From assembly GCF_040954645.1 (NCBI RefSeq), contig NC_092807.1:54780239-54844238 (forward strand): a DNA stretch of 64,000 nt. Direction: 5' to 3'. How positions within the stretch are numbered: the stretch's first letter is position 1; each line of letters starts with the position of its first letter. The DNA is from Diabrotica undecimpunctata (Eukaryota; Arthropoda; Insecta; Coleoptera; Chrysomelidae). Made by a program: the position numbers and the translations under genes. The notes below the pieces were generated by a model. It did no database searches and had not been told where the DNA came from. It saw only the letters and a list, made by a program, of their open reading frames with translations. This document shows positions 1 through 10,071 of the stretch, one piece after another.

Positions 1-1090
1 CGATAACACTTCTTTATATTCTCTAAAAGGGATTTCAAAACATTTGAGCCAGGTTGTAATATATTTTTTATTTTGTTAGTGTTGTGTCATTTTTGTAATT
101 AATTGTAACATACATGATTTTTGTTTTTAACAATATATAAACATTTTTAATTTAATATATTATAATACAGTTTGCAGCAATATAATATCTCCGTATTATC
201 TAAACATTTTAGAACATTTTGAGCCACTTAGTAATATGTTTTAGATTGTTTGCTTTGAGCTTTTAGTAGTTCATTGAAATATTAATATTTATATCACTAA
301 ACTATACTAGATTATAAAACTCTATCATATATATTATAAAATGATGAAATATCACTAAATTGTAAAATTATATTACTATATTTGATTATAAAACTATATC
401 ACTATTTATCATTGTGAAATAAATAAATTATGAAAATATTAATAAGTTTTTGTTTCACTACACAAAGTTTGCAGCAATAACACTTGTTATTCTCTGTGCT
501 TCCAACACCCAACCATTGGTTTTGATTTGCCTCCTTTGGAATCATTTCTATGAGAACTACAGGCTGTAGTTCATCTTTTTCACCATTTTGGCACCAAGTG
601 TTCCACTATCCCTGCAGTTATTTCTGTTAATACTTTACTAAATGTACTTTGTTCCATTGAAAATAACAGGTTGTTACCAGAACATTTTTGGTAACTTCCA
701 TTTCCTACAAAATTAAGTATTGAGAGAACCTTTAATTCTATTGCAATTTAGTTAGAGCAGAGCTGGTAATCTATTTCAAATGGGTTACTGGTGTCCCGTA
801 ACTGACGTTGCTCTACATTTACATAATTTCTTTCTAAACTCGGTTCGCTAATCCCAGTCCGAACTGTCTAGTGAATTTAGTAATTATTTTTTTGCGAAGT
901 TAGTTACTTTTTGACAGACTGAAAGTGGCTGGAAATTACTATACAACCAAGCACCCGTACTTATAGCCAATATTAATAGTAAACAAACTAAATAGTAAAT
1001 AAAATAGAACTTTGCGAATTACCGACAATCAATATTTATTTATCTGCACCATATAATAAATAGTTATGTTAAATTATAACAACTAAATAT
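1..1090. other. AT-rich non-coding sequence with diverged short repeats
   Basis: No convincing reading frame is seen. A phrase of the form ACATTT..GAGCCA..GTAATAT occurs near 36-62 and again near 207-237, and TTTGCAGCAATA occurs near 171 and near 467. This suggests old duplications inside an unidentified repeat. Confidence 0.4.
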
Positions 1091-1097
1091 ATATTTT

Positions 1098-1358
1098 TTA
1101 AATATATACTACCCAAAATTTGATGGGTTTAGTATACACTTCAACTATATAGAATAATTCTTCTTTTTTTAAAGAAAGAAGTCTGTAATAGCAGGATACT
1201 TGAGCTATTAATACTGAGAAGTAGGAATTGTTGTGTTGTAGGTTTCCGACAATGAATCTGTCAAAATTTGTCCGAGCTAAGCGAATGGAGTTTACCACAT
1301 CATTTAATTCATTGAGTAATAACAAATTTACAAAATCCATTTTTTCAAAAACAAACAA
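1098..1358 (-). CDS. Small unrecognised ORF, possible first exon
   Basis: An open frame of 86 codons on the minus strand. I do not recognise the product. It has a leucine-rich start (a second methionine at codon 7 begins MDFVNLLLL), mixed charged and hydrophobic residues, and no signal peptide, repeat or metal-binding motif. Upstream on the same strand, near 1370-1400, lie GTTAGGTTA and TGACAG sequences of a kind often seen near insect gene starts. That hints at a real first exon, with TGG|GTAGTA near the 3' end as a possible splice donor, but no second exon is visible. It could equally be a chance frame in AT-rich DNA. Confidence 0.2.
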   Translation of the reverse strand: MFVFEKMDFVNLLLLNELNDVVNSIRLARTNFDRFIVGNLQHNNSYFSVLIAQVSCYYRLLSLKKEELFYIVEVYTKPIKFWVVYI

Positions 1359-2799
1359 GAAGCCAAAAGTTAGGTTAATTTGAATTATCTGACAGATCTT
1401 CAGGATATGACAGAACCGAAAATAACGTTTTATGTAATTTTCTGCTGTGGCTTGGTCATTTTACGCATAGCAACGCAGGGCATGATACATCATACCGTTT
1501 TTACACATTATGTTTTGAGAACTGTAATCTGATGTACGTTTTCTGAATTTTACACTAGTATGTAATTATTTACGTAAATGATACATCATAGCCCCCAATG
1601 GTTGATACTATAATAATAGGTTACGTCGAGCACCGTAAACGCAGAAAATAGTTGTAAGAAAAGGCAACCAACTTAACACGCAAGGTGTACTGTGTACACC
1701 GTAGCCCGCAGTTAAAGGTTAAAACTAACACAATATAGCAGCTACTTTACACATATGGAAATGCCCATGGAAACAAGAAAAAGTGATAAGGCAATAATCG
1801 AAAGTAAAACAACGACTAGTGATATAATAAAGTGTTTTAAGTGTCTAACAAGAATAGTGATAATAAATTAATTTAAAACTCAAAGAAGTGAAGAGAGATA
1901 TTAAACTTTGGCGTAGTGACCACAAAAATCAGATTCAACCAGGTACTCATATGACGTCTCAAAATTGGACATACTAAAATTGCATATAACTACTTAATTA
2001 CAAAATTCACCTCGTAATTCAAACTGTAATAATTGTTATTTATCCGTAAAACATATACATTAATTTATTATCCCGCATATCAAATTTACAGAAAAAATAT
2101 AATATATCTAAGAGCACACATCATATACGAGGAAAATGGAAACATTTTAAGCTTAAAAAAGTACCGAACTAATAGAAATTTATTATATGGTATAAACTTC
2201 CTTTCATTCATATTTTTCTCAGTATTTCATTTTTTTCATATTGATTTTTTAACCATACAGAAACATATCTGATTGTACTTCTCAACTATGTTATTGGTGT
2301 ACATTATTTTGCCTATTCAAATTTAACATAACATTAGAGAAAATGTCCCCAGTCTTGGGACAAAAATATTATTACAAACAATGCATCAATGTTCTCCCTT
2401 GTGTTCGTCTCCTAAATGGAAATAAGGGAAACAGTGGTTGAATTTCAATTTATTTGAGGCAGTTGAACTTGCTAGTAAATTTATTACCCAAACCCATTGA
2501 TGTCGATGAGCGTGAAAACGATACAATTGTTCGATTGTTGAAAGAGCATGGCAGTTCCGGATTTTGATAAATGAAGTTTTTAATCATTTTTTAAGTACAT
2601 TAATCTTTTATATTTGCTCTTTTTACAAGATTTCTATGTTTTCGTTAGCCTTATCTTATTCGTCCTATAAAGTTATTACTTAAATATAAAGACCGCATAT
2701 ACGGTCAATAACGTTTTCATTTAAACAGTGTAAAATCGCACAATAAAATAGTCTTGCAATATCTTTTTACTAGATCAAAAATTTTTGATATATCTATAA

Positions 2800-2806
<7 letters not shown>
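1359..2806. other. Non-coding stretch with a faint coding-like patch
   Basis: Mostly AT-rich and featureless. Between about 2344 and 2569 two plus-strand frames read coding-like: a piece starting MSPVLGQKYYYKQC, then in another frame a piece ending PIDVDERENDTIVRLLKE before a TGA. They may be a decayed exon. No family is recognised. Confidence 0.25.

Positions 2807-2842
<36 letters not shown>
2807..2842. repeat. TA dinucleotide microsatellite
   Basis: An almost uninterrupted run of TA units. Confidence 0.9.
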
Positions 2843-2849
<7 letters not shown>

Positions 2850-2971
2850 TACAGTGTGTTCTATTTTTTAAAACAACATAAGTTTGGTGGCAACTATGTT
2901 ATCGTGTTATCAAACATCCTGCAATATTCTTACTAATTTTGTAATGTGAACCTCTAGGCTGCTACAATTTT

Positions 2972-2975
<4 letters not shown>

Positions 2976-3054
<79 letters not shown>
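2976..3054. repeat. TA dinucleotide microsatellite
   Basis: About 39 uninterrupted TA units, just downstream (in element sense) of the Penelope-like remnant that follows on the minus strand. Confidence 0.92.
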
Positions 3055-3061
<7 letters not shown>

Positions 3062-3178
3062 GTAGTCCAACGTTTTTTGACTAGTTTGGAAAAAATATAT
3101 GTAAATACTTTTTTCTTTTTGGGTGTGGTAGTCCTAAAAAAAATAGAGCTTTGCTAAGGCGTACTATTTATTCTGAAT

Positions 3179-3219
3179 CCAAGCTTTCGGTGGTTTTTTG
3201 CCACCTTTATCAAGGTCTA
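3179..3219 (-). ncRNA. Hammerhead-like motif of the PLE terminal repeat
   Basis: On the minus strand: CC, a TTGATAAA core, a 5-bp stem (GGTGG / CCACC) with an A-rich loop, then GAAAGCTTGG. The layout is that of a hammerhead: core box, stem II, GAAA, a tiny palindromic stem III (AGCT), and GG able to pair with the initial CC. The first core box departs from the CTGANGA consensus, so this copy is probably dead. Confidence 0.45.
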
Positions 3220-3885
3220 CAAAGAAAATTACTATGTTGTAACAATTTGAATGGTGCAAAAAAAGGCTATAAAAAACTATAAAAAACTTACCCGAATGTA
3301 AGATTCGTGGCATAAACAACAACGTTAAATAACATGATAATACTGAAGTTGCAACTAAACTTAAAAATGTTACTGTTAAAAAGACACTTTAAAAATTAAT
3401 AAATACGTTAAAAGTTAAAAACAAAATGAAGGACGACAGTCGATGTTAAAACGATGTTAAAACAGTCGTCGTTGCAAGCTTGATTTCAGTCACATTTCAC
3501 GAGCAGAAAGAGAAAGTGGGTGGACAATTATTGTTTAAATAGTTTGAAGAAAATACAAAAAACAACTTTGAAAATAACGTCTCACAAAATACTGTTTATG
3601 AATTTTGAGTACTACCAACTGTATTACTAACTTGAAATTAAGCGGGAAATGAAAAAAAATGTTATTTATAACATAAGCAATAAAAAAAAAATAGTATTTA
3701 GTAAATAGGTTTAGAAAAAATAATAACTCAAACAAAACAAAACTGAATTAGTAACTGAAGTTTGATCAAAAATATTCAATTAATAATGAAATTTTTAAAA
3801 AAAGAGAAAAGAAAAAAAGAAAAACTCTGAGATGCAAAATAGCTCAGTCAAAATTCAATACAAAATTGTAAATTTTGCTTAGATT

Positions 3886-4080
3886 CTAGATCTCAGATCT
3901 TTTATTCAAATTTTTATTATCACTCTTGCTGATATGTACCATCTCTAAGAAAGTTCTCTTAAATTTATTTTTATCTCTGGCTAATATTTTTACATTGTTG
4001 AAATCTATCTTATGGTCGAGATCGATAGTATGCTCTGCCCAAAGCACAAGTAGGTTGTTTCTCATAAGAGTGATTGTAGA
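3886..4080 (-). pseudogene. PLE polyprotein C-terminus (GIY-YIG endonuclease part)
   Basis: The frame reads about 64 residues from an in-frame stop near 4081 to the terminator at 3886-3888. It contains LWAEHT, then DHKIDFNNVKIL, then KRTFLEM and a short polar tail. These match the distal part of the PLE endonuclease domain, where the conserved pattern is an H, a DHKIDF-like block, and a glutamate in the FLEM block that serves as the metal-binding acidic residue. The reverse transcriptase and the GIY-YIG start are absent, so it is inactive. PLE assignment is by these residues. GIY-YIG domains of other families lack the DHKIDF block, so I am fairly sure. Confidence 0.75.
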
Positions 4081-4253
4081 TTAAACAAACCTCCAAACTC
4101 CAGAACAAAGGTCCAGTGACCAAATCATCACGACACAAATTGGCTTTTTACCGGTAGGATGCGCACATACACTGATACGCGAGCACTAAAAGCGGCACTG
4201 ATCACAATGGCTGGGTGCTGTTGAAGGCGTAACTCCCACTGCTGTAGGCTCTG

Positions 4254-7015
4254 TCAGGATCGGTGAGGTAGGTCCAAGGGGTCATGTCGCTTTAATCTCT
4301 TCGCTTGTTGGTTGTTGAGAAGATTGTGTGCCAGGGTATTAGGATGCACCCGCAACCTGTTTTGATATTGTTCAGAAGTTTTTTTGCACTCTTCAGAGAC
4401 TGTTAGTACCTGAAGATCTCTATGTATTGCATCATTCTGGATATACCAAGGTGCATTAGCGATTGTTCTCAGAGTTTTGGATTGCAATCTTTCTTCTTCT
4501 TCTTCATGTGCCTTGTCCGTTCCGAACGTTGGCAATCAACATGGAACTTTGCAATCTTTGTATTATCATAATATTAGATTTGCTAGCTGAACCCCAGAGC
4601 TGTGAGCCATATCCACAAGTTGGGTGAGTCCAAATGGGTTTTATTATTGTATTGTATATCAGCAGCTTGTTGTCAATCGATAGGTGAAAGTTTTTTCCCA
4701 ACATCCAGTAAAGTTTTCTGTATAAAATTCCCAATTGAAGCCTTTTCGTCCATATATGTTTGGTCCAAGTTAAATTTTTGTCAAGGTGAATACCTAAGTA
4801 TTTTACATCATGCTTTTGGGGCAAAGGATGTCCACTGAGGTTAACTTGTGGACATGTAACTCTTCTTAGAGTGAATGTAATTTGTGTGGATTTTGAGGGG
4901 TTTAATCTAATTCTCCAGAGTTTAAGCCATTCATTTGTTTTGTTCAGATGTAGTTGCAGTCTCTCTGATTCTATTATTGGGTTACTATGAGAGGCCAAGA
5001 AAGCAGTATCATCTGCGAATGTTGCAAGCGTTAGGTTATTGCTTATTGGCAAGTCAGCCGTATATATCAGGTACAGAATCGGTCCGAGCACACTACCCTG
5101 AGGTACACCAGGTAGAGATTTGTATAGGCTTCACTATATTTTACCAGATATCTCCTTTCTGTAAGGTATGATTGAAGCAGTGTAAAGTAAGGGTAAGGTA
5201 AATTTTTCTTTAATTTGTACAGAAGTTCTGTATGCCACACCTTGTCAAAAGCTTGAGAGGCGTCTAAAAAGGCTGCAGTACAGTATTGCTTGTTCTCGAG
5301 ACTACTTCTTATTGTTGTGTATAGTCTGTGAACTTGTTCGAGTGTACCATGTTGGTTACGAAAACCGAATTGATGGTCAGGTATGAGACACTTTTCGTCC
5401 AATATTGGTTTGATTTTTTGTAGCAGAAGTTTTTCGAAGACCTTAGAGATGACTGGGAGTAGACTAATCGGTCGGTATGAGTTGACATCTTTTGATCTTT
5501 ACCAGGTTTTTAAATGAGTATAATCTGTGCCACTTTCCATTGCAGAGGGAAGTAATGCAGACTAAGCATAGTATTGAAGATCATAGTGATTATTCTGTAA
5601 CAGTCATTGGTTAGTTCCTGGAGGATCTTACCCGTTATGAGGTCGAATACCGGAGCCTTATTGGGTTGTATCTCATTCTTTATTATCTGTTTTACTTCTT
5701 TATTATTAAACTTGGTGATTGGTAGATCCATTTGATATGGAGCCTCAAGAAAAGAATGAAATGGTTCTTCTTGTTCTAATGGCACTACTCTGTCAAATGG
5801 ACTAAATACTGTAGAAAGATGTTCAGCGAATGTCTCAGATTTTTCTGTGTCTGTTGTTGCCCATTTACATTTGACATTTTTTAGAGGAGGTATGGCGTCT
5901 TGTGGACCTTTTACCTTTCTCGTCGCCTTCCATAGAGAATAATTGGTGTCTTTGGACGGAGTCATATTTTCTAAGTAAGTTTGGATCCCCCTGTTTTTCT
6001 CTTCTTTTAATAGATTTTTAAGTCTTCTGGTAATTCTGTTTAAATTTTGTTTGTTAATAGGAGCGTGTGTGTTTTGCCACTTTTTCCTAAGTTTTCTTTT
6101 CTCATCGATCAGGTTTTTTGCACTTTGCGAACAGTTTATGCTTTCCTTCCATGTTGTTTGTTCAGGAGTAGAAATCCAACCTGCCTTTTGTATGGAGGTA
6201 GTAAGTTGTTGTACCGCATTTTCAATTTGTAATTCTGTTTTAAGTGGCAAGTTCGTTGGTATTTGTTCTGCTAGTGCACTTCGGAATATTTTTCAATTTG
6301 TTGGATTATTGGTAAGGACTACTGGAGGCTTATTTCTGAGTATGATTTTGGAGTCTAGGTCAATTAGAATGGGAGAATGATCTGAAGAGAGGTCCCAGCA
6401 TGATTCTATTGCTAAATAGTTAAGAGAGATACCTTTAATCATACAGAAGTCTAAGAGATCTGGTGTTTTATTTGGATCTGTAGCCCAATAAGTTGGTTCT
6501 CCTGTAGATATGTGTTGTAGGTTGTTTCCTGTTATTGACTTCAGCAGTTGTCTACCCCTTGTTGTAATTACCCTAGAGCCCCAGTGATGATGTTTACAGT
6601 TAAAGTCTCCTCCTGCTATGAATTTGTGTCCAAGAGAACTGAAATAGGTGCTAAAGTTGTTTTCGTTGATTGGTTGACCAGGACGACAGTAGACCGCAGA
6701 TAAGGTAAGGTTGCCTAGCCAGTCTTCGATGACAATGCTAGTTAATTGCAGGTACTTTTCACTAAGCTTATTTAACTCATGGTGTTTTATATTAGATTTT
6801 ATAATGATAGCTGTGCCACCGTGTGCCTTGTCATTTGGATGTTTTGTATAGTGGGCTATGTATTTTGGAATTTTGATATAGTTTTTGCCTGTTAGATGAA
6901 CTTCTGATACAAGCATAACATCAATTTTCTTCTCGTCGAGGAAAATTTTTATTTCTTGGATGTGGTTCGTTAGGCCATTTAAGTTCCAGACGGCTATTTT
7001 AAGTCTGTGTTGCAT
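4254..7015 (-). pseudogene. Jockey ORF2: APE endonuclease and reverse transcriptase
   Basis: The segment 7015-6293 is an apurinic-type endonuclease: it opens with AVWNLNGLTNH, has the SEVHLT block, GGDFNCKHHHWGS and the terminal SSDHSPI, so all catalytic blocks are visible. 6250-5510 is the linker and RT start (KAPVFDLITGKIL). 5402-5067 holds FRNQHGTLEQVHRL and FLDASQAFDKVWH. 5091-4504 holds the [13 protein letters not shown] block and the catalytic FADD. 4535-4254 is the C-terminus. Frameshifts fall near 6270, 5505 and 5090. The fourth break is due to the RTE tail at 4493-4548 plus its 11-bp target duplication. When those 67 bases are ignored, the reading frame continues across (IIQRLQS to KTLRTI). 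Reading it this way leaves three frameshifts. Confidence 0.85.
4493..4548 (-). mobile_element. 56-bp RTE 3'-tail insertion
   Basis: Flanked by a direct repeat TTGCAATCTTT at 4482-4492 and 4549-4559. The insert begins with the CTTCTTCTTCTT run followed by a GTGCC block and GTTGGCAATCA, the same 3' terminus seen in the RTE copies at 10080, 19484, 24714 and 57043. It is therefore an extremely 5'-truncated RTE copy. Confidence 0.85.
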
Positions 7016-7187
7016 TAGTGCATTTTGGACATCATAGTCATAAGAAGATTTAGGATAGTGTCCATTCTCTCTACTAGTTTTGTCATCAGGTTTTCAAGGT
7101 TGGCAATTTTCGTTGAATGGTTTGAGCCGACATTAGTTTGTTGATTTGTGATTTTATCCTTTTGTGGGTCTCTTGATTCTTTCTGAG

Positions 7188-8287
7188 TTAGGGGAATTTT
7201 TCTTTTTGTATTTGTTTGTATACGCTGCAGCCCTTATAGTTGGCCGGATGGTTTCCCATACAAAGTACACATTTTACGTTATTGCTGCGTTCTTTTCGTG
7301 GACAGTGTAAAGTAAGATGATTACTTGCACACTTTACAATTTTTGTGAGTGACCGTAGCGTTGATATTTGGTACATTGGGGAACCTGACGTTTGGGATAT
7401 GGTGGTTCGAAGGACACAATCTTGTTCTGAAGTGCTCTCACATCATATATGTCTTTATTATTTGGCTTAGTTTTTAATTCTGTATAAAAGAGCGGAAGCG
7501 CTATTTTGCATCCATTCTTATATATATTAGCTATGTTATTTAATTCGTGTCCCATTAATCCTAGCTTATGCACTAAAGCGTCTTTATCTGCTGTCTGATG
7601 CATATTACGAAGCACAACTCGGAATGTTCTTGCTTCCTTTGTTTGGTAGGTGTAATAATGTGTTTTTTGATACATTTGATGGAATATCCCAGAGGGGATA
7701 TTCCATCAAATAGTTTCTAACAATTGTCGAAGAGGTTGTATATCACCTACATCTGAAACAAATATGAGTGGGGGTTGAATACTTTCTTAAACTGCATCAG
7801 TTCTGGTTTGGTTGGTCTCATCAGGTACTTCATCTAAGCTAGCAAATCTATTAGACGTTGGTGTAGGTGCTTTGAGCCAGTAATCGCTCATTATTGTTTG
7901 TTTTAGTTGTTTATCACCGCCAGGGCTGTCATTTCTTGCTCGTTTGTGGGCTTAGACAGTTTTCCATTCTTGATCTTGGTTTTCTTGGCTATCTTGTGGA
8001 TTAGCGATGTATATTTGTGACGGTAGGTAAGAAGAAGAAGAAGCATGATTAGAAAGAAAAGAGTTACCTGGTTGTTCATGTTGATTCTCAGTTGACTCTG
8101 TCTCTTGGAGTAGTATATTGGTTGAGCAATTTTCATTGCTTTGTTGTTCGCTAGACAAGGTTCTGTTGCTCGATGGTTGTTGCATGGTACTTATTTGCAG
8201 ATTAGCAATGTGTTTTTCTGAAGTTAAACTTCTCGGCGGAGATCTGCTTACTTTGTTTGAATTTAAGAACGGATTGTCTATGTCCAT
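7188..8287 (-). pseudogene. Jockey ORF1 (gag-like, zinc knuckles)
   Basis: Three overlapping frames form one broken ORF. The N-terminal part (8287-7952) is low-complexity and polar. The middle part (7675-7334) contains ARTFRVVLRNMH, which begins the PRE_C2HC domain of Jockey gag proteins, and KIVSFEPPYPKR. The C-terminal part (7376-7188) has two CCHC-like groups: CASNHLTLHCP and CVLCMGNHPANYKGC. Such proteins bind element RNA and form the ribonucleoprotein particle. Frameshifts lie near 7690 and 7350. The first sits at a 38-bp perfect palindrome (7674-7711). It is not functional as it stands. Confidence 0.75.
7674..7711. repeat. Perfect inverted duplication inside Jockey ORF1
   Basis: Two 17-bp arms (ATTTGATGGAATATCCC and its complement) separated by AGAG. 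It introduces a TGA stop into ORF1 and is not a usual part of the protein, so it looks like a templated inverted duplication made during repair. Confidence 0.8.
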
Positions 8288-8300
8288 CCTGTATCACGAT

Positions 8301-8907
8301 TAAATATTTTATACATCACGATCAATTATTTATGATACGCCTATGACTTTTATTTGCCGGAATTTGGCGTTTGGAAATGGCACTTGTTTTATTTTGTTTG
8401 CGTTTTTAGAACACTGATAATTAATATTAGTAATTAACGATATAGTTTCCAATAAAAACTGGTTACTATAATAATAGATATTTTTGTACTAGAAAAACAA
8501 ATTTATGCGACCGCCTCCAGCAAAGCTTGGAACGAGACTACCAGAAATATTGAAATTTATTGACATTTGGCAATGCCGAACGTCATCATTAACAAAACAA
8601 GAAACCGGTGCCCTTTTATTACTTTTGCGTCTACCATTTCAGAAATTTTCGCGATTTAGCAAGAAGTTATAATTTATATCTAACATTCTAAAATATCAGT
8701 AAGATGCTCTCTCAGCAGTTTGCAAATTTTTTCTGATATAAAGAAGGAGAATGTTCAATATTGCAAGTTTCAAGTACAGCCAGTTTCATTCGAATATGTC
8801 CTTCTATCACTATCGAATTCATCGCGAATTTGTGTGTTACATATCTGTTCGTGTTAATTACAGTGCAACGTTTTAATTCTCCATGGCAGTAGATTTATGC
8901 ACAATCA
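8301..8907. other. Non-coding stretch between Jockey and the hAT relic
   Basis: Possible 5' leader of the LINE at its left edge. No coding pattern or repeat is recognised in the rest. Confidence 0.4.
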
Positions 8908-9144
8908 TGGATAAATTTTTAAATGGGCGTAAGCGAACATTAGACGATCGTCAAGCATCAACAAGTTTAAAGCCGAGCGTGGAATAAGATTAAGAAAATA
9001 TTCTCAAGAATATTTAAATTTTGTATTGATCAGTACTGAAGTACATAAAGAAAGATTCCTATGTATTATTTGCTTAAAAATGTTGGCGGAAAACGGAATT
9101 AAACATAATAAATTTAAACATTCGCAAACGCTACATAGTGTGTC
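8908..9144 (+). pseudogene. N-terminal fragment of a ZBED/hAT-type transposase
   Basis: A frame opens MDKFLNGRKRTLDD and stops after about 26 codons. A shifted frame then reads RKYSQEYLNFVLI, RFLCIICLKMLAENGIKH and FKHSQTLHS. The pattern KYxxxYLxxGF, then CxxC with LxxE, then KxxRHxxxxH, is the N-terminus of insect and vertebrate ZBED/SCAND3-like hAT transposases, whose BED zinc finger binds the element ends. One finger cysteine pair (CIIC) and the histidines are visible. At 9143 the frame is interrupted by a different sequence that starts CAGTGGCGCACC, so only the first exon-like part survives. The catalytic and dimerisation regions are not found nearby. Confidence 0.5.
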
Positions 9145-10071
9145 AGTGGCGCACCTAGAATTTTTGTGGTGGGGGGGTTGGTTTTGAAAAGAATAGGATT
9201 TTAAAGGCCATGGCGTTAGCTATAATCCCTAGGGATTGTAGTGAAGAAAATTTGTTTAAAATGTAATACATTATACACTTATTTTTTATATCTAAATTAG
9301 TCTGCATAAAATAAAAAATAGTGTAAACCCTTAAAAAAAAAACTATTATCTTAAAATAAATCTGTTATACTGTGTTTACTTCCAAGATACGCTTCGTCAA
9401 AACATAAGCACGCAATAAAGTTGGGCCGCCGAACAGATAGAATCCCAAGGCCGCGTGATCACCGAGTGTCGAAGAGTTGCAGAGTTGTGATTGGCTGTCT
9501 ACTGACTTCAAACATGCGTTTGAAACCGAACGGGAGAAGCCGTGTACACAACACACCATATTAAATAAAATCAGTTTGTGTTAGATTATGGTTTGTTTTA
9601 AATATGGATGGAAATAATCTTTTGCCTCTAAGAAAAAGGGCAAAACAAAACAAAATTTTCTGTTAATGTAAAAAAGCATCTGAGGAGTTAAACGAATATA
9701 ATACAAACAATACCTGAAATCCGGGAATTTTCAATAAAAATTGGGCCTTTTTTTTAAATATAGAACTTTAATATCTTCATATTATTGATTATTTAGCTTG
9801 CATTACTTGCGGCTTTAAACTGATTACTGACATAAAATAAATTTTTACATAAAATCATATTGCAACGCAGCAGATTTGATTTTGGTTTAAAGCACGTAAT
9901 GGTTTGGAAATTAATCATTCAATGGGATTGATTTTAAATAGCGGGAAAGAAATTATGAAGTTTGTTTACTTAAAATAACCGAAAAAAAAACATTAATCAG
10001 CAATCATTACATCGTAATACAGATGATTCATGTGTATACACGAATTGTTTTTAAATCGTATTTTCAGAAGA
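9144..10071. other. Possible hAT-type element end and unassigned sequence
   Basis: At 9144 a sequence CAGTGGCGCACCTAG..GGTGGGGGGG resembles an hAT-type terminus interrupting the preceding reading frame. At 9425-9443 lies a 19-bp sequence (GCCGCCGAACAGATAGAAT) whose exact complement is at 13558-13576, on the other side of the RTE. Otherwise no gene is seen. Confidence 0.4.

Larger units (their letters stand above)
3150..4080 (-). mobile_element. 3' remnant of a Penelope-like retroelement
   Basis: Read on the minus strand this is the end of a Penelope-like element (PLE): the C-terminal part of the ORF with GIY-YIG endonuclease residues (4080-3886), then about 700 bp of untranslated sequence, then a hammerhead-like hairpin motif (3219-3179). 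PLE terminal repeats are known to carry hammerhead ribozymes, so order and orientation agree with a PLE 3' terminal repeat. The 5' part is missing, and the left-hand Jockey element abuts the break near 4080. The outer end, near 3060-3150, is not defined by a target duplication that I can see. Confidence 0.7.
4085..8300 (-). mobile_element. Jockey-clade LINE, nearly full length, decayed
   Basis: Minus-strand LINE with a gag-like ORF1 (8287-7188), then an endonuclease plus reverse transcriptase ORF2 (7015-4254), then a short 3' region to about 4085. ORF1 carries the pre-zinc-knuckle region and zinc knuckles typical of Jockey. ORF2 begins with the Jockey-type endonuclease. Several frameshifts break both ORFs. 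One of them is explained exactly by a 56-bp RTE tail insertion at 4493-4548. The 3' end lies against the Penelope-like remnant. No target duplication was found by eye. Confidence 0.85.

Noticed and set aside
4602..5171. Plus-strand ORFs across the Jockey reverse transcriptase
   Set aside because: Antisense shadows of ORF2, which shows ordered RT motifs on the minus strand.
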